Shown: positions 9,142-18,986, numbered from the stretch's first letter. The stretch: DNA of 64,000 bases from CAWFFV01 sp963814985 (GCA_963814985.1 CAWFFV010000101.1:181122-245121); one strand, 5' to 3'. Notes: a model not told the origin generated them from the sequence alone. Numbers and translations: made by a program.

Positions 9142-11106
9142 ATGTCTATTGGTAAGATGAATATTCAAGGTCTCTCATCCCGACAGATATCTTCTGTCAC
9201 CGCAACACGCCAGAAACAAGCCTGGTATACATTTCTTTTTTCACCACTCTGGCTCTGCTTTCTCCTTGCCATTGCAGTACGTCTCTGGCTGATAGTCCAT
9301 ACACACGGTTTCATTGATGGGGATGAAGCTGTGGTAGGTATCCAGGCTCAACATATTTTGCAAGGCGAACGCCCTGTCTACTACTATGGTCAACCGTATA
9401 TGGGCAGCTTAGAGGCTTATTTGATAGCGCTCCTCTTTGCTATTGCAGGTCCCTCTGTATGGGCACAACGCGCTGAACCACTTTTACTCTCACTTGCGGT
9501 TGTCGGTCTCACCTGGAGACTGGCCGGCGCACTGGCAGAAGAAGCACAGCTTTCTCCCTCTGCTAAAAAATGGTTTGTGACTATTGCCGGGCTGCTTGCA
9601 GCGATACCGCCCCTCTATGATGCTGTCATAGAAATGCGAGCCTGGGGCGGCCATATCGAGACATATGTGATTATGCTCTCACTATTACTTTCGGCATTGC
9701 GCTTGACCCAGCGCTGGAAAGCGGGAGCATCTCTACGTGAACTTACTTTACGTTGGGCAGTGATTGGCTTTCTGGTCGGTCTGGGCCTCTGGGTTTACCC
9801 TCTCGTTGTCTCTGCTATTATCGTTGCGGCTCTCTGGATTGCAGGATACTGTATAGTAGCAATAATCAAAGCAAGCAAACGTACTCCCGTTGGATCTCAA
9901 GGGTCTTCTCAATCTGTCATTGCCATATTGAAGCGGTTGGCCCTTGCTCTTGTCGCTATCCCTGCCAGCCTCATCGGATTTGCACCTGCGATTTATTGGG
10001 GAGCCAGCCATCAGTGGGCAAACATCACTTACTTACTCTTACCCAATAATGGCGATTCCCAGAATCCGGCATTGCTACAGCGCTATCCTACTCATCTGGC
10101 CCTGTTACGTGCTGTGGTCTATCGATACACCACATGCATCGCACCACATATTATCGGTGGAGGACTCCCGACGACATCAGCTACCTCCCTGAACGCATAT
10201 TTACTGATACCCAGTACATTAGTCAGTACCCTTTGTGCCCTGACCACGCTTGCATTGGTCACTATCTCGCCGTTCCGGCGTCATCCATCACTTGTGCGTA
10301 TTCAACGACTTGCAGCGCTCCCTACCCTTTTTGGAGTATGTACAGCGCTTCTTTTCTGCTTCTCCAATATCTCCACAGCTGGCCTGCTTTTCCCATGTTC
10401 ACGAGATGAAGTAGGACGCTATGCGGCTCCACTTCTATTGGTCTTACCTTTTGCTTTTGCCACTATACTTACAAGTATTATTCTTTATCAACAGGAAAGA
10501 AGAGAACAGCAGACATCTCCCCGACAGCATCCAACTGAGGGAAATAGTACTTCAGACACACGTACAATTCAAGGAAACATCCGCCTACGCATGTCATGGC
10601 CAATACGAGGACTTCTGATCATCCTGGCTCTCTATCTCTGCTCACAAGTGTATACATACCTGCAAACAGATGGAGCAGTGATTTTCCAATCCTTTGCTTG
10701 CACCATTGCGCCTGTGAATAATGAGCCGATAATCGCCTATCTACAACAGGAACACATTCATTACGCCTGGGCACCTATGTGGATCGGCAACTCAATTGTT
10801 TTTAAGACCAATAGCAGCATTATCATCGCAGATCCACGCATTATCACGGTCAATGCTTCCAACCACATCCCAGCCAATACTACGGCGGTTAGCCATGCCA
10901 ACCATGCCAGTGTTCTCGCGTTTATCGGCAATCCAGTGGACCCTCATCCAGATCTGCTAAAGACGCTCGATGCTCAACATGTAAAGTACCATTCAGTACG
11001 CTTTCCAGCAGAACAAGGTTTTGAAGTACTGGTCGTAACCCCCCTCAGTCGTACCCTTTCTCCCTTTGAAGCCAACTCATTGGGATCATGGTCCTATGGC
11101 TGCTAG
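9142..11106 (+). CDS. polytopic membrane glycosyltransferase, PMT/ArnT-like (GT39/GT83 type)
   Basis: 654 residues with about ten hydrophobic helices. The first periplasmic loop has the acidic signature of lipid-linked-sugar transferases (HGFIDGDEAVVGIQAQHILQ), followed by a YYYGQPYMGSLEAYL motif typical of this superfamily. A hydrophilic insert at about residues 450-480 precedes a last TM helix and a soluble C-terminal domain. It would transfer a sugar from a polyprenyl-phosphate donor on the outer face of the membrane; acceptor unknown. It is monocistronic and convergent with the purine operon, separated by a large palindrome. Confidence 0.8.
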   Translation: MSIGKMNIQGLSSRQISSVTATRQKQAWYTFLFSPLWLCFLLAIAVRLWLIVHTHGFIDGDEAVVGIQAQHILQGERPVYYYGQPYMGSLEAYLIALLFAIAGPSVWAQRAEPLLLSLAVVGLTWRLAGALAEEAQLSPSAKKWFVTIAGLLAAIPPLYDAVIEMRAWGGHIETYVIMLSLLLSALRLTQRWKAGASLRELTLRWAVIGFLVGLGLWVYPLVVSAIIVAALWIAGYCIVAIIKASKRTPVGSQGSSQSVIAILKRLALALVAIPASLIGFAPAIYWGASHQWANITYLLLPNNGDSQNPALLQRYPTHLALLRAVVYRYTTCIAPHIIGGGLPTTSATSLNAYLLIPSTLVSTLCALTTLALVTISPFRRHPSLVRIQRLAALPTLFGVCTALLFCFSNISTAGLLFPCSRDEVGRYAAPLLLVLPFAFATILTSIILYQQERREQQTSPRQHPTEGNSTSDTRTIQGNIRLRMSWPIRGLLIILALYLCSQVYTYLQTDGAVIFQSFACTIAPVNNEPIIAYLQQEHIHYAWAPMWIGNSIVFKTNSSIIIADPRIITVNASNHIPANTTAVSHANHASVLAFIGNPVDPHPDLLKTLDAQHVKYHSVRFPAEQGFEVLVVTPLSRTLSPFEANSLGSWSYGC

Positions 11107-11117
11107 AGGGGATATTG

Positions 11118-11182
11118 GGTGATTCATGAGCGTTTTATGGCTGGTTGCGTCGCAACCAGCCATAAAACGCTCATGAATCACC
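11118..11182. terminator. 32-bp perfect palindrome with 1-base loop between convergent genes
   Basis: Bases 11118-11149 are exactly complementary to 11151-11182, leaving a single T at the centre (GGTTGCG-T-CGCAACC). It lies 11 bases after one stop codon and 3 bases before the opposing one, so it is positioned as a bidirectional terminator. There is no long U tract. The inner part (GTTTTATGGCTGGTTGCG) resembles the arms of the central palindromes at 18738, 23759, 26166 and 39178, so it may be a stem-only member of that family. Confidence 0.7.
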
Positions 11183-11185
11183 TTA

Positions 11186-13459
11186 CTATTTTGCTTTCTG
11201 GGCATACAGTGCACGTAAAACACGCTCAGGAGTTAAGGGGATTTGTCGCAGACGTACTCCCAATGCATTAGTTACAGCATTTACCAGGGCGGGTGCCATA
11301 CCGTTTAGAGCAATCTCTACAACAGCTTTCGCTCCGAAGGGACCCGATGGATCACGAGTTTCTACAATATATGTTTGTATCTCAGGCATATCAAGCGCAT
11401 TGTAGATATGGTAATCACGGAAATTTGTAGTGAGCAAGACCCCCTTCTCATTATAGATCAGCTCTTCACAGACTCCAACTCCGAGTGCCTGGGTCGCGCT
11501 CCCCTGAATCTGTCCTTCCACCAGAAGTGGATTAATGACCTGGCCTGCATCAACCGCAGTGATAGCCTTGAGTACATGTATGCTTCCCGTCTCCGTATCA
11601 ACCTCTACCTCCACTCCCTGAGCGGCAAACGAAGTTGGTGTATGTAGTATCTTCGCAGATGCAGACGTCATAATATACCGATTTTCGGTATAGAGCGCGT
11701 GATCTGCCACCTGTGCAATGGTTATGCTCTGCCCACTGGGGGCGGTGATCGTACGAGCATGGATCTTCAGCGCCTCTGGTAGCGCGTTGAGCATACGTCC
11801 CGCCACTGTCAGCACTTGCCGACGTACCTGCTCAGCGGCCTTCTTCACGGCCTCTCCACCCACGTAGAACGTTGTAGATGTATTCATAGAAGTGCTCAAG
11901 GGGGTAATGCTGGTTTCAGAGGTGTGTATCAGCACGTCTTCTAGAGGGACGCCTAATATCTCGGCTAGCATTTGCGCCAACATCGTTGTAGAACCACCAC
12001 TACTATCGTTCGCGTCAACAAACACATCAAAAGATCCATCATCGTTGAGCTTGATAATAACACCACTGATCTCAGCTTCACTCTTTGTATTGATACGAGG
12101 GTTTCCGTAAAGAGAAAGAGCAACACCTACACCTCGGCGAAAGCGACCATCTCCAGCTTGACTGCGTTTCTCACCCCAGGATAACTTCTCTTCCACAATC
12201 TGTAAGCACTCTGACAAGCCACAACTCTCGATACGCGGCACAATATCTTTGCTCTTCTCCAAATTCCTGGCAAATGGATACTCATCGCCTGCTTTGATCC
12301 AGTTCTTACGTCGTAATTGTAATGCATCCATACCAAGTTGTAGTGCAATTTCATCCATGTGGCATTCAAGCGCAAAGAAACTCTCGGGCATGGCGTATCC
12401 ACGCAAGGCGCTTGAAGGAGGCGTATTCGTGTAGAGAACTTCGGCAACAAATTGCATATTCGGACAGGCGTAAAGCGCTAACACATTCGCAGCTATATGA
12501 CTTTGATCAATCAATGAGTGTGTGCTGTAGGCACCCGTGCTGGCGAGCAGAAGCATCTGGTTAGCCACAATCGTACCATCACGATTCACACCAGTCTTCA
12601 GGCGTACAATATGTTCCTGATTCCAACGACTACTAAACCCTTCTCTTCGCGAATATGCTAACATCACTGGTTGATTTGTGACTACAGTCAAAAGAGCACA
12701 AATATCTTCCAGCACCACTGCCTGCTTCACACCGAAATCGCCACCAACACAGGATTGAACTACGCGAATACGACGTGCCGGGATGTTCAGGATCTCAGCG
12801 AGCGTGCGACGTATATGATGAGGAGCATGTGTACTTGTCTGTACCACCAGATAATTATCTTCATCAAAATAGGTAATAACAGTATGATTTTCAATGGGGG
12901 TCTGCTGCACAACTGGAACAATATATTCATTCTCTATAACCAGATCCGACACGGCCAGGCCATGCTCTACACCACCCACCTCGGTATGTACACGAGTAAC
13001 AATATTGCGAGCCGCATCATAAATACCGTGTGACCCTGACTCCGGATGTATACATGGCGCATGCGATTCCAGCGCCTGACGTGGATCAAAAATAGCCGGC
13101 AAGACTTCGTAATCCACCTGAATAAGGCTAAGGGCTTGCTCAGCCTCCTCTGGCGTCTCAGCAGCAACAACAGCCACACGATCACCTACATAGCGCATAT
13201 GGTTATCAAGACAATACTGGTCACGAGGTCCACGCGTGGAATGCAAACGATCAACGCTAGAGTAAGGCACACGCGGCACATCTTTATACGTCAATACGGC
13301 ATGCACTCCTGGAAGTGCTTTCGCTTGTGACACATCAATATCTCGAATAGTCGCATGTGCGTGCGGGCAGGTCAAAATACGTGCATACAACATCCCTCGT
13401 GGAGTAGTATCACCAGCAAAGGTAGATCGACCAGTCACAAACTTGACCGCAGTCAACAT
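11186..13459 (-). CDS. xanthine dehydrogenase-type molybdopterin-binding subunit
   Basis: 757 residues from an ATG at 13459, but this ATG is probably not the natural start. The reading AVKFVTGRSTFAGD continues naturally from VGKPVPDVD in the upstream 2Fe-2S gene, so the two were likely one polypeptide split by one extra base near 13450. Family landmarks are present: VGDRVAVVAAETPEEAE, GGDFGVKQ, PPSSALRGYAMPE and the C-terminal GPFGAKAVVEIALNG containing the catalytic-type Glu. The enzyme hydroxylates a purine or aldehyde with water at the Mo centre and passes electrons to 2Fe-2S and FAD. Beside adenine deaminase, hypoxanthine/xanthine is the likely substrate. Confidence 0.88.
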   Translation of the reverse strand: MLTAVKFVTGRSTFAGDTTPRGMLYARILTCPHAHATIRDIDVSQAKALPGVHAVLTYKDVPRVPYSSVDRLHSTRGPRDQYCLDNHMRYVGDRVAVVAAETPEEAEQALSLIQVDYEVLPAIFDPRQALESHAPCIHPESGSHGIYDAARNIVTRVHTEVGGVEHGLAVSDLVIENEYIVPVVQQTPIENHTVITYFDEDNYLVVQTSTHAPHHIRRTLAEILNIPARRIRVVQSCVGGDFGVKQAVVLEDICALLTVVTNQPVMLAYSRREGFSSRWNQEHIVRLKTGVNRDGTIVANQMLLLASTGAYSTHSLIDQSHIAANVLALYACPNMQFVAEVLYTNTPPSSALRGYAMPESFFALECHMDEIALQLGMDALQLRRKNWIKAGDEYPFARNLEKSKDIVPRIESCGLSECLQIVEEKLSWGEKRSQAGDGRFRRGVGVALSLYGNPRINTKSEAEISGVIIKLNDDGSFDVFVDANDSSGGSTTMLAQMLAEILGVPLEDVLIHTSETSITPLSTSMNTSTTFYVGGEAVKKAAEQVRRQVLTVAGRMLNALPEALKIHARTITAPSGQSITIAQVADHALYTENRYIMTSASAKILHTPTSFAAQGVEVEVDTETGSIHVLKAITAVDAGQVINPLLVEGQIQGSATQALGVGVCEELIYNEKGVLLTTNFRDYHIYNALDMPEIQTYIVETRDPSGPFGAKAVVEIALNGMAPALVNAVTNALGVRLRQIPLTPERVLRALYAQKAK

Positions 13460-14156
13460 CAGGTACAGGTTTCCCCACCACCTGCCATCGAGAGTCTACA
13501 TGCGTTTCCGTTGGCAGTACGGCACTGACACCAGCGGACACCACCGGCAATTTCGTCGTCGAGCCAGCAGTAGCCCATAGCGCTTCACGCGCCTGGACAC
13601 TATCAACAGCAAGCATCACACTCTCTTTGCCAGTGCTACTGACAACATTTTCTGCAGTGAAATTCACTGTCCGATACTCTATCGGAGCTACTTTCTCACC
13701 ACGCATGATCTCAGCGGCTCGCAGAACAGCCTGGACTGGTTTAATATAGCCAGTACAACGGCAAAGATTGCCAGAAAGCGCATCACGTACTTCGTCTTCT
13801 GTCGGATTCTGGTTATTCTGAAGCAGAGCATAGGCAGAGACCAACATCCCTGAAGTACAAAAGCCACACTGCACGGCTCCCACATCAACAAATGCTTGTT
13901 GCAAAGGGTGAAGTTGGCGAGCAGAACCCAAATATTCCACAGTTGTCAGCGTACAGCCTCCTACCTGTGCGGCCAGGGTGACACAACTTGGACGAGGAAC
14001 ACCATCGACCAGCACAGCACAGGCCCCACACTCCCCAGTCTCACAGCCACTCTTTACGCTGCAATAACCTTCACGTCGTAGCGCCGTCAACAATGATTCG
14101 TTTGCTGCTACATTGAGGCTTTTAATCATCCCATTGATGCGTAATTCGAGTTCCAT
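13410..14156 (-). CDS. xanthine dehydrogenase-type 2Fe-2S domain, probably fused to the Mo subunit
   Basis: An N-terminal plant-type ferredoxin cluster (CETGECGACAVLVDG) is followed by the helical second cluster domain (QCGFCTSGM and NLCRCTGY), then a linker of about 90 residues ending WQVVGKPVPDVD. After that point the frame runs into 15 residues of nonsense and stops at 13410, whereas the next frame gives the proper start of the Mo domain. The start chosen is ATG 14156 with AAAGGG upstream, rather than an earlier in-frame codon at 14204 inside the upstream gene. It lies 4 bases after the FAD subunit stop. Confidence 0.88.
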   Translation of the reverse strand: MELELRINGMIKSLNVAANESLLTALRREGYCSVKSGCETGECGACAVLVDGVPRPSCVTLAAQVGGCTLTTVEYLGSARQLHPLQQAFVDVGAVQCGFCTSGMLVSAYALLQNNQNPTEDEVRDALSGNLCRCTGYIKPVQAVLRAAEIMRGEKVAPIEYRTVNFTAENVVSSTGKESVMLAVDSVQAREALWATAGSTTKLPVVSAGVSAVLPTETHVDSRWQVVGKPVPDVDCGQVCDWSIYLCW

Positions 14157-14160
14157 AAGC

Positions 14161-15130
14161 TTATACACCCTTTCCAGAAGAAACCACATTACGCCAGTGT
14201 GCAACGTTCATCGCCTCTTCAAGGACACGGTAAGCCAGATTTACCCCACTGATACGTCGATAACCGTTACTAGCACGAATATCAGACGGCGGACGAAATT
14301 CAGCCATACCACTTCGTACCGCTGCAAAGATGCGTTGGCCATCGATAGGATGCATGATCGGCTGTCCTTCGAGTTGCCGTTCAACGGCTTGTACGCGTAC
14401 TGGTTCCATATTCACTCCTCCCAATGCCAGACGTACACGTTGATAGACACCATCTTGTATCTCCACTACAGCAGCAGCATTCAAGAGAGCAACATCGGCA
14501 GGAGTGCGTCCGATACGCTGAAAAGAGGCTCCATTGTTTGCGCTAAGGCATGGCACGATTACCTCTAGTATTAACTCATTAGGACGCCGATCCATACTAA
14601 ATGAACTACAGGGCACACGCCGCTCGTGCTTTCCTTTGTAAACAACCCCAGAAAGTGCTAAACCAGGTCGTTCAGCTGTGCCACCACTCAAGATTGACCT
14701 GGGTCTTCGAGGTGGATCGCACCACAACCATAGCATCCAAAGCAACAAGAGCTGTGAGCAAATCTGCCTGAGAAGCGACACCTGCCCCGATTGTGCCACC
14801 TATCGTGGCGCTGTTACGAATCAAGCGTGAAGATGATGAGGCCAGTGCAGCACGCGAGAGTAATCCTGTAGCAAATTCTTTGAGCGCAGGTGCGTCAACC
14901 ATATTCTGTAGAGTCGTCATTGCACCAATATGGATATAACGCGAATCTCCTGATATATACATCAACCCAAGTTCGCGTAAATCAACGACGGCCTGAATAT
15001 TTTCATCTTGGAGACCGAGCAGGTAGGTACCACCTGCCAGCGGCACTGTTTTAGCGTCGAGACGCCCCAGGAGCAGAAGAGCTTCATCGAGATCCTCCAC
15101 CCAGTGATATTCAACGAGACTAAGTAGCAT
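14161..15130 (-). pseudogene. xanthine dehydrogenase-type FAD-binding subunit (CoxM-like), one frameshift
   Basis: The N-terminal half (15130-14672) has the FAD-binding motifs PLAGGTYLLGLQDE and RNSATIGGTIGAG. The C-terminal half (in the next frame, to 14161) has the CO-dehydrogenase flavoprotein C-terminal domain (FQRIGRTPADVALLNAAAVV, RLALGGVNMEPVR). The frame changes near 14680-14690, where VNLEWWHS-stop in one frame corresponds to ILSGGTAERPG in the other. A one-base change restores a chain of about 322 residues, a normal length. The product would take electrons from the iron-sulfur clusters to NAD or another acceptor. Confidence 0.82.
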
Positions 15131-15135
15131 GTAAA

Positions 15136-16866
15136 TTACCTTTGTAATGGCAGCAAAGTAAACGTTTCAACATCGACTAACCCGCGATCCGTCAGCTTTA
15201 ATGATGAAATCACAGAAAGTGCAAGAAAACTCAGCGTCATACATGGGTGATCTAACCTGCAACCGAGTTCAGCAATAGTCGCATCAAGCTGATGCAGTTG
15301 TTGCACCAGCTCAGCAGCCGGAAGCAGTGAGACCAGACCACCAAGCGGCAATGGTACACGAGCGCAGACGACACCATCCACAACGCAAGCAAAACCGCCT
15401 CCCATTTCTTCCAAAGCATGTGCTGCACATAGAATATCGCTCTCGCTTACCCCAGCAATCACTATATTATGAGCATCATGTGCAACACTTGAGGCTATAG
15501 CCCCTTTCTTTAGCCCAAAACCCTTGACGAGACCCAGGCCAATACGTCCGCTGGCATGGTGTCGTTCGATCACCACTAGCTTGAGTAAGTCACGCTCAGG
15601 GTCTGCAACAATTTGACCATCACGAATGGATGCTTCTTCACGCAGATGCTTTGTTGTAATCTGTCCTGGCTCAATGCCCACCACCTCGACAAGCCCAGGC
15701 TTACCAGCTATGCGTAAGTCAGCCTCCGATACATTTCCCATATGGATGGTATCAGTGAGATGAGTAAAAGTGCGCGAAGGCAGATCAATCAGTAAATGCC
15801 CGTCACGTGCAACCATCACGCCATCTTTGTATACAGACTCAACCTGAAATGTGCGTAGATCATCTAAAACGACCATGTCTGCAATAAAACCAGGGGCAAC
15901 TGCACCACGATCATGTAGCCTGAAATATTGAGCAGGATTATAGGAGGCAAGGCGCACCGCCTCCACAGGATCAAGCCCCAACTCGATAGCACGCCGCACC
16001 ATGGAGTCGATATGGCCACGCGTGGTCAAATCCTGTGGGTCACGATCATCAGTGACAAAGAAAACGCGTGGAGGGTGTAACTCTTTCACGAGCGGGAGCA
16101 ACGCATCCAGGTTACGCGCTGCTGATCCTTCACGGATCATCAGCCACATTCCCAGGCGAACACGCTCTCGTGCCTCTTCAAGAGTTGTACATTCATGGTC
16201 AGACATGACACCAGCTGCAGCATACGCGCAGAGATCACGCCCACGGAGTCCTGGCGCATGCCCATCAACAACTAAGCCCCGCTGACGAGCAGCCATAATT
16301 TTGGTCAGTACCTGCTCATCGCAATGCAACACGCCTGGCATATCCATCATCTCTGCCAGCCCTAACACATGCTTATCCTCAAGCAAAGGAAGAAGATCAT
16401 CTGCCTTCAGTACACGATATGGACTCTCGTAAGACGAAGCTGGCACACAAGATGAGAGCATCACATAGACAGTGAGCGGCAGATCCCGCCCCGATTCCAA
16501 AACATAGCGAATACCATCAATGCCCATAACATTAGCAAATTCATGAGGGTCAAGCATGACAGCCGTCACACCACGTGGAGTCACAATGCGAGCGAATTCG
16601 GAGAGTACAAGCATTGTACTTTCAATATGCATATGACCATCCATCAGAGCAGGTGCAAGCCAACGTCCCTGGAGATCTCGCTCTTCGTGTCCTTGATTAC
16701 CATCGCCAGGGACACTAACTCCTGCAATATATCCATCGACAATCGCAATATCCGCAGGATAACATTCACCACTACACACATTTACAAGTCTGGCATTGCG
16801 CAGTAGAAGATCAGCAGGAACTTCACCACGCGCAACTTGAATACGCCGCCTCAGTTTATCCATCAT
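15136..16866 (-). CDS. ade: adenine deaminase
   Basis: 576 residues from the ATG at 16866 (ATGATG, with GAGAGGG just upstream); an earlier in-frame start at 16977 has no site. The amidohydrolase metal motif is DGHMHIESTM, with DPHEFANVMG, DGHAPGLRG and SDHECTT further on. The C-terminal region carries the family-specific SVAHDAHNIVIAGV and GGGFACVVDG. It hydrolyses adenine to hypoxanthine and ammonia. It is first in an operon with FAD, 2Fe-2S and Mo subunits of a xanthine-dehydrogenase-type enzyme (gap 5 bases), giving a route adenine to hypoxanthine to xanthine/urate. No purine riboswitch was recognised upstream. Confidence 0.93.
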   Translation of the reverse strand: MMDKLRRRIQVARGEVPADLLLRNARLVNVCSGECYPADIAIVDGYIAGVSVPGDGNQGHEERDLQGRWLAPALMDGHMHIESTMLVLSEFARIVTPRGVTAVMLDPHEFANVMGIDGIRYVLESGRDLPLTVYVMLSSCVPASSYESPYRVLKADDLLPLLEDKHVLGLAEMMDMPGVLHCDEQVLTKIMAARQRGLVVDGHAPGLRGRDLCAYAAAGVMSDHECTTLEEARERVRLGMWLMIREGSAARNLDALLPLVKELHPPRVFFVTDDRDPQDLTTRGHIDSMVRRAIELGLDPVEAVRLASYNPAQYFRLHDRGAVAPGFIADMVVLDDLRTFQVESVYKDGVMVARDGHLLIDLPSRTFTHLTDTIHMGNVSEADLRIAGKPGLVEVVGIEPGQITTKHLREEASIRDGQIVADPERDLLKLVVIERHHASGRIGLGLVKGFGLKKGAIASSVAHDAHNIVIAGVSESDILCAAHALEEMGGGFACVVDGVVCARVPLPLGGLVSLLPAAELVQQLHQLDATIAELGCRLDHPCMTLSFLALSVISSLKLTDRGLVDVETFTLLPLQR

Positions 16867-17023
16867 GCCCTCTCTATCTTGTTTATCAAAGGAAGCGTTT
16901 AAACCTATTATATTATTGAGCTTAGTAGCAAATTTTAGCACATTAGCCATAAGTTGCCATAATTCTACCAGTCTCAATAACCCTTATGGGTATTCTCGAC
17001 TTATCAGGAGAGCCTTCTCCCTA

Positions 17024-17650
17024 CTATCCTACGGCAAAACCTACCATCATGGTTACAACTCCAAATACGCGCACGATATCTCCCATATAATCGAGTATAT
17101 CCTGATCAGGAAAGATAGACATTGGCAGAGTCATGAGGTAACCGAAGCTAAGTAGCATAAAAGAGATAACCATCAGCAGACCAAAACGTGTCCCCTTACG
17201 TAGAAAGATTCCAAAATAGTAAAAAAAGATCACAAAGCAGATGATACTACATGAGCCACTCAAGAGTATTCGTATCACAGGATTAAGGGAGTCGGGTACA
17301 AAGGGTGACAAAATGAGAGACTCCAGAAGCAGAAATGAGATAATGATGTGCCAGCGCATCAGCCAGTAGAGCAAGTTTTCTGACTCAAAAAGGATGCTCA
17401 GAAAAATAAATAGGAAACTAATGGCCTGACCACAATATAAGAAGTAATCTGTATTGAGATGAATCACGCTGACTGTATTCCTTATCACATCGACTGCAAT
17501 AGTCAAGGCAATGACTCCCATCGACAACCCCAGAACAAACAGGCGGGAATTACGTATCTGTATATAGAGATAGAACGCTCGTAGCGAGACAAAAAGGAAG
17601 GTGACACAGAGTAAAACATCGAGAACCTTCACAATGAGACTTGTTTGCAT
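17024..17650 (-). CDS. polytopic membrane protein of unknown function
   Basis: 208 residues with six or seven hydrophobic helices and very short loops (for example VLDVLLCVTFLFVSLRAFYLY, SFLFIFLSILF, FVIFFYYFGIFL, FGLLMVISFMLLSFGYLM). The layout resembles the 7TM-type membrane modules found upstream of kinases or cyclases, but no soluble output domain is attached. It lies 157 bases upstream of adenine deaminase and 47 bases downstream of the GAF-like gene in the same orientation, so cotranscription with the latter is possible. Confidence 0.65.
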   Translation of the reverse strand: MQTSLIVKVLDVLLCVTFLFVSLRAFYLYIQIRNSRLFVLGLSMGVIALTIAVDVIRNTVSVIHLNTDYFLYCGQAISFLFIFLSILFESENLLYWLMRWHIIISFLLLESLILSPFVPDSLNPVIRILLSGSCSIICFVIFFYYFGIFLRKGTRFGLLMVISFMLLSFGYLMTLPMSIFPDQDILDYMGDIVRVFGVVTMMVGFAVG

Positions 17651-17697
17651 AACCCAACACCGCTACCTTTCTTCCCCAGGAGACTGCAACACATATA

Positions 17698-18642
17698 CTA
17701 GTGCTTACTCAGAAACAACGAAGCATTGACAGGTTGCCCTCCTGGCTCGTATAACTGAATACGATGCTGAGTATAGAGCAACCATAAAGCCTGATAAATC
17801 TCTTCCCTATCAAAGGGGATACAAGCCACAAGTTCATTCACATTTTTATAACCGTCGATAGCTCTGTATAGACGGCGGGCTTGCCTGTCTGTGATGACAA
17901 GTGAATGTGCTAATGGGTTGCTATGTCTCATCAACCCAACATTCTCAATATGCCGGGGGATGAGTTCAGATAAAAATGAGAATGCTTGTGGCCGGGAGGA
18001 TTTAAAAGGAATTTTTGGTTCAGCGCTCTTAGCGCCGCTTGAAGGAGCTTGTAGCAATCCACGATTTTTGGCAATCAATAGTGCCTGCGCCAACACTTGC
18101 TCAACGGCCAGGAGGAGTTTTTGGGAAGGGGGTTGCCTGAAGAAGAGTAATACAACCATCATTAATGGGGTGGCAATTTTCCCTGTAGCAAGATCTTTGT
18201 GGGTTGGCACAAGCAGTGCATCGCTGCTGAGACAGCAATTACAGCAGTGGTTCAGTCCGTAACGCTTGAGTAGATCAGCCTGATAGGAAGAAAAGAGGGT
18301 ATCTATAGATAGAGACAAAGAATGGGGCCACTTGCCCATGATATGTTCTGCCACTGCGGAAACACGATTATTTTTCAGAATGTGCAGAGGTAGCGAGCTA
18401 TCCTGGCAAATCATCGTTCGTAATGCCAGGGAGAATTGACTTTCTCGATTAATCTGTCGTACCCAAAACTGAGTGGCTAACACACCAAAGCGTTGTACCA
18501 TCGTGTTGGCTAACCACAAAAACAACTCGTCAATGTGAGACATATCCATTGTCATCTGGAGTAACTGAGTAATCGCTATCAGGTGCTGATTACTTATATT
18601 CGGTTGCGATAGATAATGCTCAGGTTCCTCATGGCATCGCAT
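17698..18642 (-). CDS. GAF-like signalling protein with C-terminal winged-helix-like region
   Basis: About 314 residues from the ATG at 18642 (AAAGGG nine bases upstream); an in-frame TTG at 18681 adds 13 residues. The first 200 residues look like a GAF-type domain (helix MDMSHIDELFLWLANTMVQRF, a Cys cluster HCCNCCLSS, a hydrophobic strand LMMVVLLFFRQP). The last 70 residues (ARRLYRAIDGYKNVNELVAC, REEIYQALWLLYTQHRIQLY) resemble small winged-helix/DUF4388-associated tails seen in bacterial two-component accessory proteins. Neither assignment is firm. It follows a palindromic repeat and precedes the polytopic membrane gene, with which it may work. Confidence 0.6.
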   Translation of the reverse strand: MRCHEEPEHYLSQPNISNQHLIAITQLLQMTMDMSHIDELFLWLANTMVQRFGVLATQFWVRQINRESQFSLALRTMICQDSSLPLHILKNNRVSAVAEHIMGKWPHSLSLSIDTLFSSYQADLLKRYGLNHCCNCCLSSDALLVPTHKDLATGKIATPLMMVVLLFFRQPPSQKLLLAVEQVLAQALLIAKNRGLLQAPSSGAKSAEPKIPFKSSRPQAFSFLSELIPRHIENVGLMRHSNPLAHSLVITDRQARRLYRAIDGYKNVNELVACIPFDREEIYQALWLLYTQHRIQLYEPGGQPVNASLFLSKH

Positions 18643-18684
18643 TTGAGTATTCCCTTTCCACTCTTCCGCCTGATCCAACAAGCT

Positions 18685-18830
18685 GTAACTATCAGTTCTT
18701 CTTCTGATTCCTCAGCGCCTTCGGCGCTTCGCAAGATGTTTTGTGTATGGCATGGTTTGCGGCGCAAACCATGCCATACACAAAACACGAGAGTGAGCCA
18801 CCACGGGTGGTGAGCAGATTTGAGTAGTTC
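18685..18830. repeat. palindromic composite repeat, copy 1 (plus orientation)
   Basis: Order of parts: left end GTAACTATCAG, hairpin A CAGCGCCTTCGGCGCTTCG (about 18714-18732), central palindrome 18738-18761 paired exactly with 18763-18786 around one G (TTTGCG-G-CGCAAA), hairpin B GAGCCACCACGGGTGGTGAG (about 18794-18814), right end TTGAGTAGTTC. The same order recurs at 23703, 26120 (inverted), 28397 and, partly, at 32122 and 39160. It lies between the patD operon terminator and the GAF-like gene start. Confidence 0.78.
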
Positions 18831-18958
18831 CTGTATTAATATTCAACAGGATATATTCTATTTAAAAATGCATTTTGAAAATTATTTAGATGTTACAAAA
18901 CCTATAGCATAGTATACATTATTTTAAGCAAAAGTAGTAGTAATATCATGTTAAAAAC

Positions 18959-18986
18959 AATCACTTTGTGCGTGCACAAAGTGATT
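18959..18986 (-). terminator. rho-independent terminator of the patD operon
   Basis: A 13-bp perfect stem (18959-18971 with 18974-18986, AATCACTTTGTGC/GCACAAAGTGATT) has a 2-base loop. It lies 38 bases beyond the patD stop codon and on the minus strand is followed by TTGTTTTTAAC. Position, stem and T-rich tail are those of an intrinsic terminator. Confidence 0.75.

Noticed and set aside
16867..17023. A purine riboswitch upstream of adenine deaminase
   Set aside because: The leader is only about 150 bases and lacks the conserved loop-loop sequences of the purine aptamer by inspection.
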